Made by a program: the position numbers and the translations under genes | The notes under the pieces: model-generated | What the model was told of the DNA's origin: nothing | Seen by the model: the letters and a program-made list of their open reading frames with translations, nothing else | The model's database searches: none | In this document: positions 45,640 to 54,037 of the stretch, piece after piece | Layout of the letters: every line of letters starts with the position of its first letter | How positions within the stretch are numbered: position 1 is the stretch's first letter | NCBI GenBank assembly: GCA_050633545.1 | Contig: JBOEGS010000002.1 | Location: 372,001-436,000 of the forward strand | Direction: 5' to 3' | Origin: Litorivita sp050633545 | Lineage (GTDB): Bacteria > Pseudomonadota > Alphaproteobacteria > Rhodobacterales > Rhodobacteraceae | DNA: 64,000 nt

Positions 45640-46540
45640 CGCTCAGGATCCTGCATAGCTCATCCAGTTCTTCAAGCGTTTCGTACTTGATTGTCAACTG
45701 CCCCGAATCCTGCCCCGCCTTATGATCGACGCTAACCTTCATCTTCAATGCCGCCGACAGATCACCCTCTAAGGCCCGCGTATCGGCGTCTTTTTCAACA
45801 TAATCCGACGGTCTTTTGGCCACGCGTTCGCCGATCTTTGGAGCGGCTTCCCGCTTTGCCAATCGCTCTGTATCACGCACCGAAAGGCCATTCTTGATCA
45901 CCGTCTTAGCCAATCTTACCGGGTCATCCGAGGTGATCAGCGCGCGAGCGTGCCCCGTAGAGAGAGCGCCATCGCGCAAATATCCAAGAACCTCTTCGGG
46001 CAATTGCAAGAGCCGCATGAGGTTCGCAAGATAGCTCCGGCTTTTTCCGAGCGCCTGCGCCAACTGCTCTTGCGTATGCCCGAACTTGTCCATCAACTGA
46101 CGATAGCCCATCGCCTCCTCAACTGGGTTGAGATCGGCGCGTTGGATGTTTTCGATGATCGCAATTTCAAGAACTTCTGTGTCGTCGAACTCGCGCACCA
46201 AAACTGGAATGCGGTGGAGCTGCGCCATCTGCGCTGCGCGCCAGCGTCGCTCGCCCGCCACGATCTCATATTCACCGCTCCCATTCGGACGTGGACGCAC
46301 AATCAAGGGCTGAATAACACCCTTCTCCTTAATGGAGGCTGCGAGCTCATCCAACTGCTCCGGCGTAAAGCTTCGGCGCGGCTGATCAGGATTGGGCACA
46401 ACCTTTTCAATCGGCACCATCAGGTCAGGTGCCTCGCGACCACCAGATTGAGTATCCACAGGTTGTTCAACGGCTACATCTGCCATCAGCGCCGACAGGC
46501 CACGCCCCAAACCACGGTTCTTTTTTGTCTTATCCGTCAT
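45629..46540 (-). CDS. parB: Chromosome partitioning protein ParB
   Basis: A 303-residue ParB, the CTP-dependent DNA clamp that loads at parS. The N-terminal CTP-binding region has VVPNPDQPRR, then VAGERRWRAAQMA. The helix-turn-helix is LAQALGKSRSYLANLMRLLQLP. A C-terminal dimer domain closes the protein. parA is nine bases upstream, and two perfect parS sites lie at 47922 and 49812, within 4.5 kb. Confidence 0.97.
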   Translation of the reverse strand: MTDKTKKNRGLGRGLSALMADVAVEQPVDTQSGGREAPDLMVPIEKVVPNPDQPRRSFTPEQLDELAASIKEKGVIQPLIVRPRPNGSGEYEIVAGERRWRAAQMAQLHRIPVLVREFDDTEVLEIAIIENIQRADLNPVEEAMGYRQLMDKFGHTQEQLAQALGKSRSYLANLMRLLQLPEEVLGYLRDGALSTGHARALITSDDPVRLAKTVIKNGLSVRDTERLAKREAAPKIGERVAKRPSDYVEKDADTRALEGDLSAALKMKVSVDHKAGQDSGQLTIKYETLEELDELCRILSATR

Positions 46541-46549
46541 CTTATCCCC

Positions 46550-47359
46550 CTAAGCCGTGACTGGCGCATGCTGCTCTAACAGTTCGACCGCAAGCGCCCG
46601 ATACGCCGCAGCCCCCTTTGAATTCGAATCGTAACTCAACACCGGAATTGAGTATGACGGCGCCTCACTAACCCGAACGTTTCGTGGAATTATTGTTTTA
46701 AAAACCAAATCACCCAAATTATCCCGAGCATCCATTTCGACCTGTTGCGATAGCCGGTTTCGAGAATCATACATCGTCAAAACAATGCCCTCTATGCGCA
46801 GCGCAGGATTGGCGGCCTCACGCACCTCTCGAATGGTCAACATCAACTGTGACAACCCTTCCAAAGCAAAAAATTCGCTCTGCAGTGGCACGAGAATGGA
46901 ATGCGCTGCGACCATCGCATTTACCGTCAGCAAATTAAGCGACGGAGGGCAGTCAATCAGAATATAGTCAAGATCGAACGCATCCATTGCTGTTTGGCGC
47001 AAGGCGTCATGCAAAAGAAAGCTACGCTTTTCGTTTGATATCAACTCGATATCAGCCGAGCTCAGATCGACCGTCGCAGGAATAACAAAAAGGCCTTCGC
47101 TGCTTGTTGGCAGAACCACCTCATCAAGCGGCACATCCTCGAGAAGCAACTCATAGGTCGTGTAATCGCGTGCCTCCGGATCGATCCCAAGTCCAGTAGA
47201 AGCATTCCCCTGCGGATCAAGATCGATCACTAGAACGCGCTTCCCTTTCTCGGCCAATGCTGCGCTCAAGTTAATGGTGGTTGTCGTCTTTCCTACGCCA
47301 CCTTTTTGATTGGCGACGGCAATGATGCGGGGGCCTACAGGACGGGACGGATCAGACAC
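46550..47359 (-). CDS. parA: Chromosome partitioning ATPase ParA
   Basis: A 269-residue Walker-type ATPase that binds DNA and moves the ParB-parS complex. The deviant Walker A motif KGGVGKTT is at residues 19-26, followed by LDPQGNASTGLGI and DCPPSLNLLTVNA. The chromosomal type, with a short N-terminus. It overlaps rsmG by eight bases. The usual order rsmG-parA-parB is kept. Confidence 0.97.
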   Translation of the reverse strand: MSDPSRPVGPRIIAVANQKGGVGKTTTTINLSAALAEKGKRVLVIDLDPQGNASTGLGIDPEARDYTTYELLLEDVPLDEVVLPTSSEGLFVIPATVDLSSADIELISNEKRSFLLHDALRQTAMDAFDLDYILIDCPPSLNLLTVNAMVAAHSILVPLQSEFFALEGLSQLMLTIREVREAANPALRIEGIVLTMYDSRNRLSQQVEMDARDNLGDLVFKTIIPRNVRVSEAPSYSIPVLSYDSNSKGAAAYRALAVELLEQHAPVTA

Positions 47360-47954
47360 GTTTTATTTCTCCGATTCGCAAGATGACGGCGCCAGCTTCT
47401 GTTTTGCTTGGTATGGCCTCATGCTCAAACTGCCACTGTTTCTTAGCTCCCGCCACCTCTTTTTCCCAACTGCGACCCTTTGGAAACAAACACAGGCCCC
47501 CTGATGCAAGGTGACGTTCAGCATGACCCAAAAGCGCCGCCAGGTCGGCAAGCGCACGCGCCGAAACAATATCAGCAGATTGTGGTGGGGAAAGCTCAAT
47601 GCGCTGCGAAAGAACCTCTGCCGATGCGTCCGTTTCCCGCAGCGCCGTGCGCAAGAATGCGCATTTTCTCTGATCGCTCTCAATCAACGTCACTTTCTCG
47701 AGGCCAATCTCATCACGCATGATCGCCAAAACAACGCCTGGAAACCCGCCGCCGCTTCCCAAGTCCACCAAATGGCCCCTCGTCCCCACCGCGATCTGCG
47801 CTACTTGAACAGAATCTCGAATATGGCGCTCCCACAAATTCTCCAATGAAGCCTTGGAAACAAGGTTGATCTTTGGATTCCATTTCACCAAGAGGGCTAT
47901 AAAATGCTCTAACCTCTCCAGTGTTTCACGTGAAACATCAGCCACTTCGGTCAT
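47352..47954 (-). CDS. rsmG: 16S rRNA (guanine-N7) methyltransferase RsmG
   Basis: A 200-residue methyltransferase that modifies G527 (E. coli numbering) of 16S rRNA. SAM motif LVDLGSGGGFPG near residue 60, the N-terminal KWNPKINLVSKASLENLWERHI and the ARALADLAALL region are family marks. It overlaps mnmG by four bases. A perfect parS site lies within codons 6-11 and forces the residues VSRET. Confidence 0.96.
   Translation of the reverse strand: MTEVADVSRETLERLEHFIALLVKWNPKINLVSKASLENLWERHIRDSVQVAQIAVGTRGHLVDLGSGGGFPGVVLAIMRDEIGLEKVTLIESDQRKCAFLRTALRETDASAEVLSQRIELSPPQSADIVSARALADLAALLGHAERHLASGGLCLFPKGRSWEKEVAGAKKQWQFEHEAIPSKTEAGAVILRIGEIKRV
47922..47937. other. parS site inside rsmG
   Basis: TGTTTCACGTGAAACA, the perfect 16-bp palindromic parS sequence recognised by chromosomal ParB proteins. 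It lies in the first codons of rsmG, next to parAB. Confidence 0.95.
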
Positions 47955-49828
47955 GCACTTTGGCTCCGCTTTGCCTGTCGAATCTTGGAGAGAAGCAAAG
48001 TGAGCGCCGCTGGGGTTATCCCCTCCATTCGCGCGGCTTGCGCCAAATTCGACGGCCTAAGGCGATCGAGCTTTACTTTTTGCTCAGTTGTGAGGCCTTC
48101 AACATTCAGAAAGTCAAAGCCTTCAGGGATGATGTGCGCCTCATCACGCCGCATCGCCTCCACATCGCGCTGCTGTCGCTCAATATAGTGAGCGTAGATC
48201 GCGTCCTTCTCCAGCTGCCCACTTACCTCTCGATCGATATCTTCCAAATTTGGGTCCAGTGAACGTAGTGTAGAGAAATCAACGCTTGGCAAAGACAGTA
48301 ACTCAAACCCCGTCCTGCGCGCGCCATCTTGTGTCAATGCAACCCCAACCGCGCTAAGCTCTTTCGCTGTATAGGTTTTTTCGGATATCCTCTGTCGCGC
48401 AAGCTTCATTCGAGACTGCTTGTCCTGGAACACTGACCGACGCTCGGCGCCGGCGCAACCCAACGCAATCGCAATCGGAGTAAGTCTTTGGTCAGCGTTA
48501 TCGGCGCGCAAGGAAAGCCTAAATTCCGCCCGCGACGTAAACATCCGGTATGGCTCGGTTACTCCGCGCGATATAAGGTCATCGATCATCACGCCGATGT
48601 AGCTATCAGCACGACTAAATTGAAATGGCTCACGTCCCGCCGAAGCCAAAGCCGCGTTAATACCGGCCGCGAGCCCCTGAGCCGCCGCCTCTTCATACCC
48701 AGTGGTTCCGTTTATTTGCCCAGCAAGAAATAGTCCGGGCACAGACTTTACCCGTAACGTCGCGTCCAGAGCCCTCGGGTCGACGTAATCATATTCAATC
48801 GCGTAACCGGGCTGCAAAATTGCCGCCCGCTCTAGACCTGCTATCGAATGAATGTAGGCTTCCTGAACATCCTCAGGAAGCGATGTTGAGATTCCATTAG
48901 GATAGACCGTGTGGTCCTCAAGCCCTTCGGGCTCTAGGAAAATCTGGTGTGACTCCTTATCTGCAAACCGCACAATTTTGTCCTCGATGGACGGACAATA
49001 GCGCGGGCCTACGCCAGAAATGTGACCGCCATACATGGCGGATCGATCAAGATTTCTGCGAATAATCTCATGAGTTTTTGCATTTGTGTGGGTTATGCCG
49101 CACGAAATCTGTCGAGCGAAGGGCACCCTAGAGAGAAACGAGAACATCGTAGGGTCATCGTCGGCAGGCTGGCTTTCGAGCGCGGACCAATCGATCGTGC
49201 GCCCATCAAGGCGGGGCGGTGTTCCAGTTTTTAACCGGCCCAGTGGAAGCCCAAACGCATCAATTCTCTCGGCCAGCTTTACAGAGGGCTTATCCCCCAT
49301 GCGCCCGCCCGGACGAGACACATCGCCTATATGGATCACGCCGCGCAAAAATGTGCCTGTGGTCAACACAACTGCAGCGCTAGAGATCTCTCTCCCACCC
49401 TCGAGAACCACGCCGCGCACCGCCCCTTCGACCATCAGGAAATCAACGGCCTCGCCCTCGATAATCTCTAGGTTCTCCTGCGCCTCCGTAAAGGACAACA
49501 TCGTTTCGCGGTAGATTTTGCGGTCAGCCTGTGTGCGCGGCCCTTGAACAGCGGGGCCCTTTCGACGGTTGAGAAGCCGAAATTGGATGCCCGCTCGATC
49601 GGCAACTTTAGCCATAACGCCATCCATGGCATCGATTTCGCGCACCAAATGCCCCTTACCGAGCCCGCCAATCGCTGGATTGCAAGACATCACGCCGATG
49701 CCATCGCGGCTGAGTGTCAGCAAAGCGGTCCGCGCCCCCATTCGAGCGGAAGCGTGCGCGGCTTCGGCACCTGCGTGCCCGCCGCCAATGACCACAACAT
49801 CATAGTCAAAATGTTTCACGTGAAACAC
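47951..49828 (-). CDS. mnmG: tRNA uridine-5-carboxymethylaminomethyl modification enzyme MnmG
   Basis: A 625-residue FAD protein that, with MnmE, modifies the wobble uridine (xm5U34) of some tRNAs. The FAD motif VIGGGHAGAEAA is at residues 12-23. MSCNPAIGGLGKGHLVREIDA and CPSIEDKIVRF are family marks. The first residues MFHVKHF are dictated by a parS site covering the start codon. mnmE lies three bases upstream on the same strand. Confidence 0.98.
   Translation of the reverse strand: MFHVKHFDYDVVVIGGGHAGAEAAHASARMGARTALLTLSRDGIGVMSCNPAIGGLGKGHLVREIDAMDGVMAKVADRAGIQFRLLNRRKGPAVQGPRTQADRKIYRETMLSFTEAQENLEIIEGEAVDFLMVEGAVRGVVLEGGREISSAAVVLTTGTFLRGVIHIGDVSRPGGRMGDKPSVKLAERIDAFGLPLGRLKTGTPPRLDGRTIDWSALESQPADDDPTMFSFLSRVPFARQISCGITHTNAKTHEIIRRNLDRSAMYGGHISGVGPRYCPSIEDKIVRFADKESHQIFLEPEGLEDHTVYPNGISTSLPEDVQEAYIHSIAGLERAAILQPGYAIEYDYVDPRALDATLRVKSVPGLFLAGQINGTTGYEEAAAQGLAAGINAALASAGREPFQFSRADSYIGVMIDDLISRGVTEPYRMFTSRAEFRLSLRADNADQRLTPIAIALGCAGAERRSVFQDKQSRMKLARQRISEKTYTAKELSAVGVALTQDGARRTGFELLSLPSVDFSTLRSLDPNLEDIDREVSGQLEKDAIYAHYIERQQRDVEAMRRDEAHIIPEGFDFLNVEGLTTEQKVKLDRLRPSNLAQAARMEGITPAALTLLLSKIRQAKRSQSA
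49812..49827. other. parS site at the mnmG start codon
   Basis: Second perfect copy of TGTTTCACGTGAAACA. It includes the last two bases of the mnmG start codon and codons 2-6, and lies 1.9 kb from the first copy and about 3.4 kb from the origin region. Confidence 0.95.
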
Positions 49829-49831
49829 TCC

Positions 49832-51124
49832 TCACTTACCAAGACAAAAGCTGGCAAAAATTTCATCAAGCAGGTTTTCAACATCGATGCGGCCCACCAA
49901 AGTTTCAAGAGCACGGACGGCCGTGCGGAGCTCTTCCGCAACAATATCTGTTTCTTCAAAGGAAGAAGAGATATGGCGCTCGGCTGAAGCTAACGATTCG
50001 TCCGCCCGCATCATAGCCGACCGATGGCGATTGCGTGTGGCAATCCCGACATTTGCGGCCCGCGACGACAAGATTTCGCCCAAACGGCGCACCAAGTCAT
50101 CTACTCCCTGCCCTGTCAGACCGGAGATTGCATCATCGCCAGAGTTACCCAAATCGCCCTTCGCGCGCAACACGATGTCGCCTTGCTGCGGCTCCAACAG
50201 TAAAGCCCCGCCTTTCTCGACGAGGAACAACCTCAGATCCGCCGAAGCAGCTCTTTCGCGTGCTCGACCGATCCCGATGGCCTCGACCTGATCCTTGGTC
50301 TCGCGCAACCCCGCGGTATCCAGAAGAGTCACGGGCAGGCCCGCGATATCCATGCGGACCTCGATGATATCACGCGTTGTTCCGGCATATTCGGATGTGA
50401 TCGCCGCATCTCGACCCGCCAACCGATTCAAGAGCGTGGATTTACCGACGTTCGGTGCTCCGACAATTGCCACCTCAAATCCGCTTCGAATGCGCTCTGC
50501 TGTTTCAACACCGGAAACCTCTGTCGCAATCGATGCGCGCACCCCGAGCAACAGCTCGGTAACCTCCGGCGACACGTCGACCGGCACATCCTCATCGGCA
50601 AAGTCAATCGTCGCCTCGATCAATGCCGCCGCGCGGATCAGGTCGCGGCGCCACAGTTCGGCTTTCGACCCTAATTCACCTGAAAGCACGCGAAATGCCT
50701 GTCTTCTCTGCGCCTCCGTTTCGGCATCGATCAAATCTGCAAGGCCCTCAACTTGCGCCAAGTCCAGCTGTCCGGAGGTCAGCGCGCGGCGCGTAAACTC
50801 CCCAGGCTCCGCCATACGCAATTGCGGCATATCGGACAAAACCCGAAGCACCTGAGAGATCACCGCGACAGATCCGTGCAATTGTAGCTCAACGACCTGC
50901 TCGCCGGTAAAGCTGGCCCCCTGCTCAAAACATAAAACAAGCGCCTCATCCAAGATCAGCCCACCTTGGTCCATGAGGCGTCTAAGCCCAGCAACGCGGG
51001 TTTTTGGCAAATCACCAGCCAAAGCCCGTCCCGCCTCAAAAGCGTGAGGGCCCGAAATACGGATCACCGCAACACCCGCCTTGCCCGCCGAAGTTGCCAA
51101 GGCGAAGATCGTGTCCATAGTCAT
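49832..51124 (-). CDS. mnmE: tRNA modification GTPase MnmE
   Basis: A 430-residue potassium-activated GTPase, partner of MnmG. The N-terminal tetrahydrofolate-binding part has IFALATSAGKAGVAVIRISGP. The G domain has GAPNVGKST near residue 222 and DTAGLRET. The C-terminal CLGK (CXGK motif) supplies the catalytic cysteine. A second ATG two codons in is possible as start. Confidence 0.97.
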   Translation of the reverse strand: MTMDTIFALATSAGKAGVAVIRISGPHAFEAGRALAGDLPKTRVAGLRRLMDQGGLILDEALVLCFEQGASFTGEQVVELQLHGSVAVISQVLRVLSDMPQLRMAEPGEFTRRALTSGQLDLAQVEGLADLIDAETEAQRRQAFRVLSGELGSKAELWRRDLIRAAALIEATIDFADEDVPVDVSPEVTELLLGVRASIATEVSGVETAERIRSGFEVAIVGAPNVGKSTLLNRLAGRDAAITSEYAGTTRDIIEVRMDIAGLPVTLLDTAGLRETKDQVEAIGIGRARERAASADLRLFLVEKGGALLLEPQQGDIVLRAKGDLGNSGDDAISGLTGQGVDDLVRRLGEILSSRAANVGIATRNRHRSAMMRADESLASAERHISSSFEETDIVAEELRTAVRALETLVGRIDVENLLDEIFASFCLGK

Positions 51125-51147
51125 AACCTACTGTTTTCGTTAGAAAA

Positions 51148-52431
51148 TCAGGTATTCATCGAGTCAAAGAAGTCAGAGTTCGTCTTCGTCTGCTTCAGCT
51201 TTGAAATCAGGAACTCAATCGCGTCTGTCGTCCCCATCGGGTTAAGGATGCGGCGCAGAACAAAGGTTTTCTGCAAGTCGATTTTATCAACAAGCAACTC
51301 TTCCTTACGCGTGCCGGATTTCAGAATATCCATCGCAGGGAAGACCCGTTTATCAGCCACTTTGCGATCCAAAACGATTTCGGAGTTACCCGTGCCTTTG
51401 AACTCTTCAAAGATGACCTCATCCATACGCGATCCCGTATCGATCAAGGCCGTCGCGATAATCGTAAGCGACCCGCCCTCCTCGATGTTCCGTGCGGCGC
51501 CAAAGAAGCGCTTGGGGCGCTGCAGGGCGTTCGCATCGACACCGCCGGTCAAAACCTTACCCGAGGACGGCACAACCGTGTTAAACGCGCGCCCAAGGCG
51601 TGTGATGGAATCGAGCAAGATCACGACATCGCGCTTATGCTCGACAAGACGTTTAGCCTTCTCAATCACCATTTCCGATACGGCCACGTGGCGGGTCGCA
51701 GGCTCATCAAACGTCGATGACACCACCTCGCCCTTCACGGAACGCTGCATATCGGTGACTTCTTCGGGGCGCTCGTCGATCAACAACACAATGAGATAGC
51801 ATTCAGGGTGGTTTTGCTCGATCGAATTGGCGATGTTTTGCAACAGAACGGTTTTACCCGTGCGCGGCGGAGCGACGATCAGCGATCGCTGCCCCTTTCC
51901 GATTGGTGCGACCAGATCAATAATCCGAGCCGACCGATCTTTGACAGTCGGATCTTCGATCTCCATCTTCAAGCGTTCGTCAGGATAAAGCGGCGTCAAG
52001 TTATCGAAGGCAATTTTATGACGGGCTTTTTCAGGATCTTCAAAGTTGATCCGGCTGACGGTTTGAAGGGCGAAATAGCGTTCATCCCCATCAGGCGCGG
52101 CCATCAGACCTTCGATCGTATCGCCCGTGCGCAATGAATACTGACGGATCATTTCAGGCGAGACATAAATATCATCGGGTCCAGGAAGATAGTTTGCCTC
52201 AGGGCTTCGCAAAAACCCAAAACCGTCTTGCAGCACTTCCAAAACACCATCGCCGCCGATTTCCCAATCGTCTTCGGCCATTTCCTTGAGGATCGAGAAC
52301 ATCATCTCGCCCTTACGCATGGTCGAAGCGTTCTCGATCTCTAGCTCTTCCGCCATCGACAGCAAGTCTTTGGGGCTTTTTACTTTGAGGTCCGACAGGT
52401 TCAGACGTTCAATGGGGGTTTCTTCGCTCAT
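51148..52431 (-). CDS. rho: Transcription termination factor Rho
   Basis: A 427-residue hexameric RNA helicase. The N-terminal RNA-binding fold has LEVLQDGFGFLRSPEANYL. The ATPase has the Walker A region PPRTGKTVLLQ near residue 186, then the Q and R loops. It starts at 52431; the frame open to 52476 adds an unlikely N-terminus. rho next to haem genes and the origin is also seen in Caulobacter. Confidence 0.97.
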   Translation of the reverse strand: MSEETPIERLNLSDLKVKSPKDLLSMAEELEIENASTMRKGEMMFSILKEMAEDDWEIGGDGVLEVLQDGFGFLRSPEANYLPGPDDIYVSPEMIRQYSLRTGDTIEGLMAAPDGDERYFALQTVSRINFEDPEKARHKIAFDNLTPLYPDERLKMEIEDPTVKDRSARIIDLVAPIGKGQRSLIVAPPRTGKTVLLQNIANSIEQNHPECYLIVLLIDERPEEVTDMQRSVKGEVVSSTFDEPATRHVAVSEMVIEKAKRLVEHKRDVVILLDSITRLGRAFNTVVPSSGKVLTGGVDANALQRPKRFFGAARNIEEGGSLTIIATALIDTGSRMDEVIFEEFKGTGNSEIVLDRKVADKRVFPAMDILKSGTRKEELLVDKIDLQKTFVLRRILNPMGTTDAIEFLISKLKQTKTNSDFFDSMNT

Positions 52432-52567
52432 GGCATACCTCAACGCAAACACCGCCCTTATGCGGTGGTTGGTCATTCTTTGATCTGGAAAAACACATAG
52501 GCCCGGACGGGCTGGTTGACCGCTACATAAGCCGCGCGGCGGGGCGAGTCAACGAAAGCCGCAAGCC

Positions 52568-53020
52568 CTAGAACTTCACGACAACCGAAAGAACTATGAC
52601 GATCATCAAGATTGTCGGGACTTCGTTCATCATTCGGTAATGTTTTCCGCTCAGCCTGTTTTCATGGCGCATAAAGTCTTTGCGCCGCTTCGCAAGCCAG
52701 TGGTGAAACCACGTCATGATCAAAACCGATGCGGCCTTGGTCCACGGCCAGACCATCGCCCAATCGACAATTCCGGGAGTGAAGACCAGCATCAAACCGA
52801 AAATCCACGTAGCGATCATCGCAGGATTCATGATCACCCGCAAAAGCTTGGTTTCCATCATGATGAAAACCTCTTCGCCCTTGTCACCTTTGCTGATCTG
52901 CTCGGTATGATGAACAAAAAGACGGGGCAGATAAAAGATCCCTGCCATCCATGAAATCACTGACATGATATGCAGCGCCTTGGTCCAAGGATAAACGCTC
53001 GCGAGAAAATCACCGATCAT
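52568..53020 (-). CDS. hemJ: Protoporphyrinogen IX oxidase HemJ
   Basis: A 150-residue membrane protein that oxidises protoporphyrinogen IX in haem synthesis. Four hydrophobic helices are visible; the conserved His of the first (KALHIMSVISWMAGIFYLPRL) and FVHHTEQ are family marks. AAGGGAG eight bases upstream selects the ATG at 53020 over that at 53047. It is the last gene before the origin region on this side. Confidence 0.93.
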   Translation of the reverse strand: MIGDFLASVYPWTKALHIMSVISWMAGIFYLPRLFVHHTEQISKGDKGEEVFIMMETKLLRVIMNPAMIATWIFGLMLVFTPGIVDWAMVWPWTKAASVLIMTWFHHWLAKRRKDFMRHENRLSGKHYRMMNEVPTILMIVIVLSVVVKF

Positions 53021-53127
53021 GTCAAAGCTCCCTTTCGTGATCTCCATATAAATAAATAAAGAAAGAAAAAAGGATGATGATTATGTAGGTCATCGCCTTT
53101 TCGGTGGATTATTGAGTTACCCTTGGC

Positions 53128-53136
53128 TTCTCCACA
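53128..53136 (+). other. DnaA box, one mismatch
   Basis: TTCTCCACA, one base from the consensus TTATCCACA, left of the A/T tract. Confidence 0.55.
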
Positions 53137-53226
53137 TCGGGAAAACACACAGAAGATTGTTAATGATAATCAAAATTTACTTTAGGTTAAGATATTGTAT
53201 TAATTAATTAATTTTGAAAATCCCCC

Positions 53227-53235
53227 TGTGGATAG
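53227..53235 (-). other. DnaA box, one mismatch
   Basis: TGTGGATAG on the plus strand, that is CTATCCACA on the minus strand, one base from consensus, immediately right of the A/T tract. Confidence 0.65.
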
Positions 53236-53371
53236 AAGTAAGGGTAACTGCCGAATTCATGATCTACTCACAAAGCTTAACTTATCCTTACCCCAATGGG
53301 AGAAGTCCTCTGGGGCGCCGTCAAACTTCCCATCTTTCCCCCAACCCAAGACGGGCATAGATTTACCCGCA

Positions 53372-53389
53372 GATTATTCGTGAATAATC
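53372..53389. repeat. Palindrome in the origin region
   Basis: GATTATTC and GAATAATC around GT, an 8-bp perfect inverted repeat, 20 bases before the consensus DnaA box. Confidence 0.7.
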
Positions 53390-53408
53390 CGTTAACTCCT
53401 CCACGGGG

Positions 53409-53417
53409 TTATCCACA
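53409..53417 (+). other. DnaA box, perfect
   Basis: TTATCCACA, the strict consensus, followed by A, 22 bases before the maf start codon. Confidence 0.85.
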
Positions 53418-53439
53418 ACAGGGCGCGGGGAGGTCGAAG

Positions 53440-54036
53440 ATGGCACATTTCATTCTAGCATCAGGTTCGGCCAGTCGCGCCGATATGCTGCGCCGTGCGG
53501 GGCTTGCCTTCGACATCCAAAAGCCGCGGATTGACGAAGAAATGGTGCGTGATGCGCTGCTCGGCGACGGGGCCAAGCCCCGCGATATTGCCGATACGCT
53601 GGCCGAAATGAAAGCCCGCAAAGTGTCCGAAAAAAAACCTGATGCTTTGGTGATCGGATCGGATCAGGTGCTTGATCATGCAGGGGATCTGTTTTCCAAA
53701 CCCGCCGATATCGCCGAGGCCAAGGCACAGATTCGCCGCCTTTCGGGGCAAAAACACCAATTGCTTTCGGCAGCGGTCATTTGCGAAAACGGCAAACCGA
53801 TCTGGCGTCATGTCGGCGTGGTGCGGATGCAGATGCGCGAGATTTCCGAAGCCTACCTCGACGCCTACCTTGCCCGCAATTGGGACAGCATCCGCCACTC
53901 TGTCGGCGGCTATAAGCTCGAAGAAGAGGGCGTGCGCTTGTTTTCTCGGGTCGATGGCGATTATTTTACCGTTCTGGGCATGCCCCTGCTCGAAATCCTA
54001 TCCTACCTCAGCCTGCGCGGCGATCTGGAGACTTGA
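53440..54036 (+). CDS. Maf-family nucleoside triphosphate pyrophosphatase
   Basis: A 198-residue Maf protein that hydrolyses non-canonical or excess nucleoside triphosphates. The N-terminal loop is FILASGSASRADML, a variant of the usual ASASPRR. DALVIGSDQVL carries the catalytic Asp, and DSIRHSVGGYKLE follows. Which of the YhdE or YceF substrate groups it belongs to is open. The frame reaches back to 53296 into the origin; GGGGAGG before the ATG at 53440 fixes the start. Confidence 0.9.
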   Translation: MAHFILASGSASRADMLRRAGLAFDIQKPRIDEEMVRDALLGDGAKPRDIADTLAEMKARKVSEKKPDALVIGSDQVLDHAGDLFSKPADIAEAKAQIRRLSGQKHQLLSAAVICENGKPIWRHVGVVRMQMREISEAYLDAYLARNWDSIRHSVGGYKLEEEGVRLFSRVDGDYFTVLGMPLLEILSYLSLRGDLET

Positions 54037-54037
54037 T

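Larger units (their letters stand above)
53021..53439. other. Putative chromosomal replication origin (oriC)
   Basis: A 419-bp gene-free interval. It holds one perfect DnaA box and at least two single-mismatch boxes, and an A/T tract (53158-53220) containing TTAATTAATTAATTTT that could be the unwinding element. A pair of 10-bp inverted repeats AGTTACCCTT (53115-53124) and AAGGGTAACT (53240-53249) flanks that tract. Also present are an 18-bp palindrome (53372-53389) and TTAACTTATCCTTAC (53277-53291), near the CtrA pattern TTAA-N7-TTAA. Genes diverge from here on both sides. In Caulobacter the origin lies in the equivalent place, between hemE and maf-aroE-coaE-dnaQ genes. Confidence 0.82.

Noticed and set aside
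46451..46461. GTATCCACA inside parB as a DnaA box
   Set aside because: Single imperfect match in a coding region away from the origin; expected by chance.
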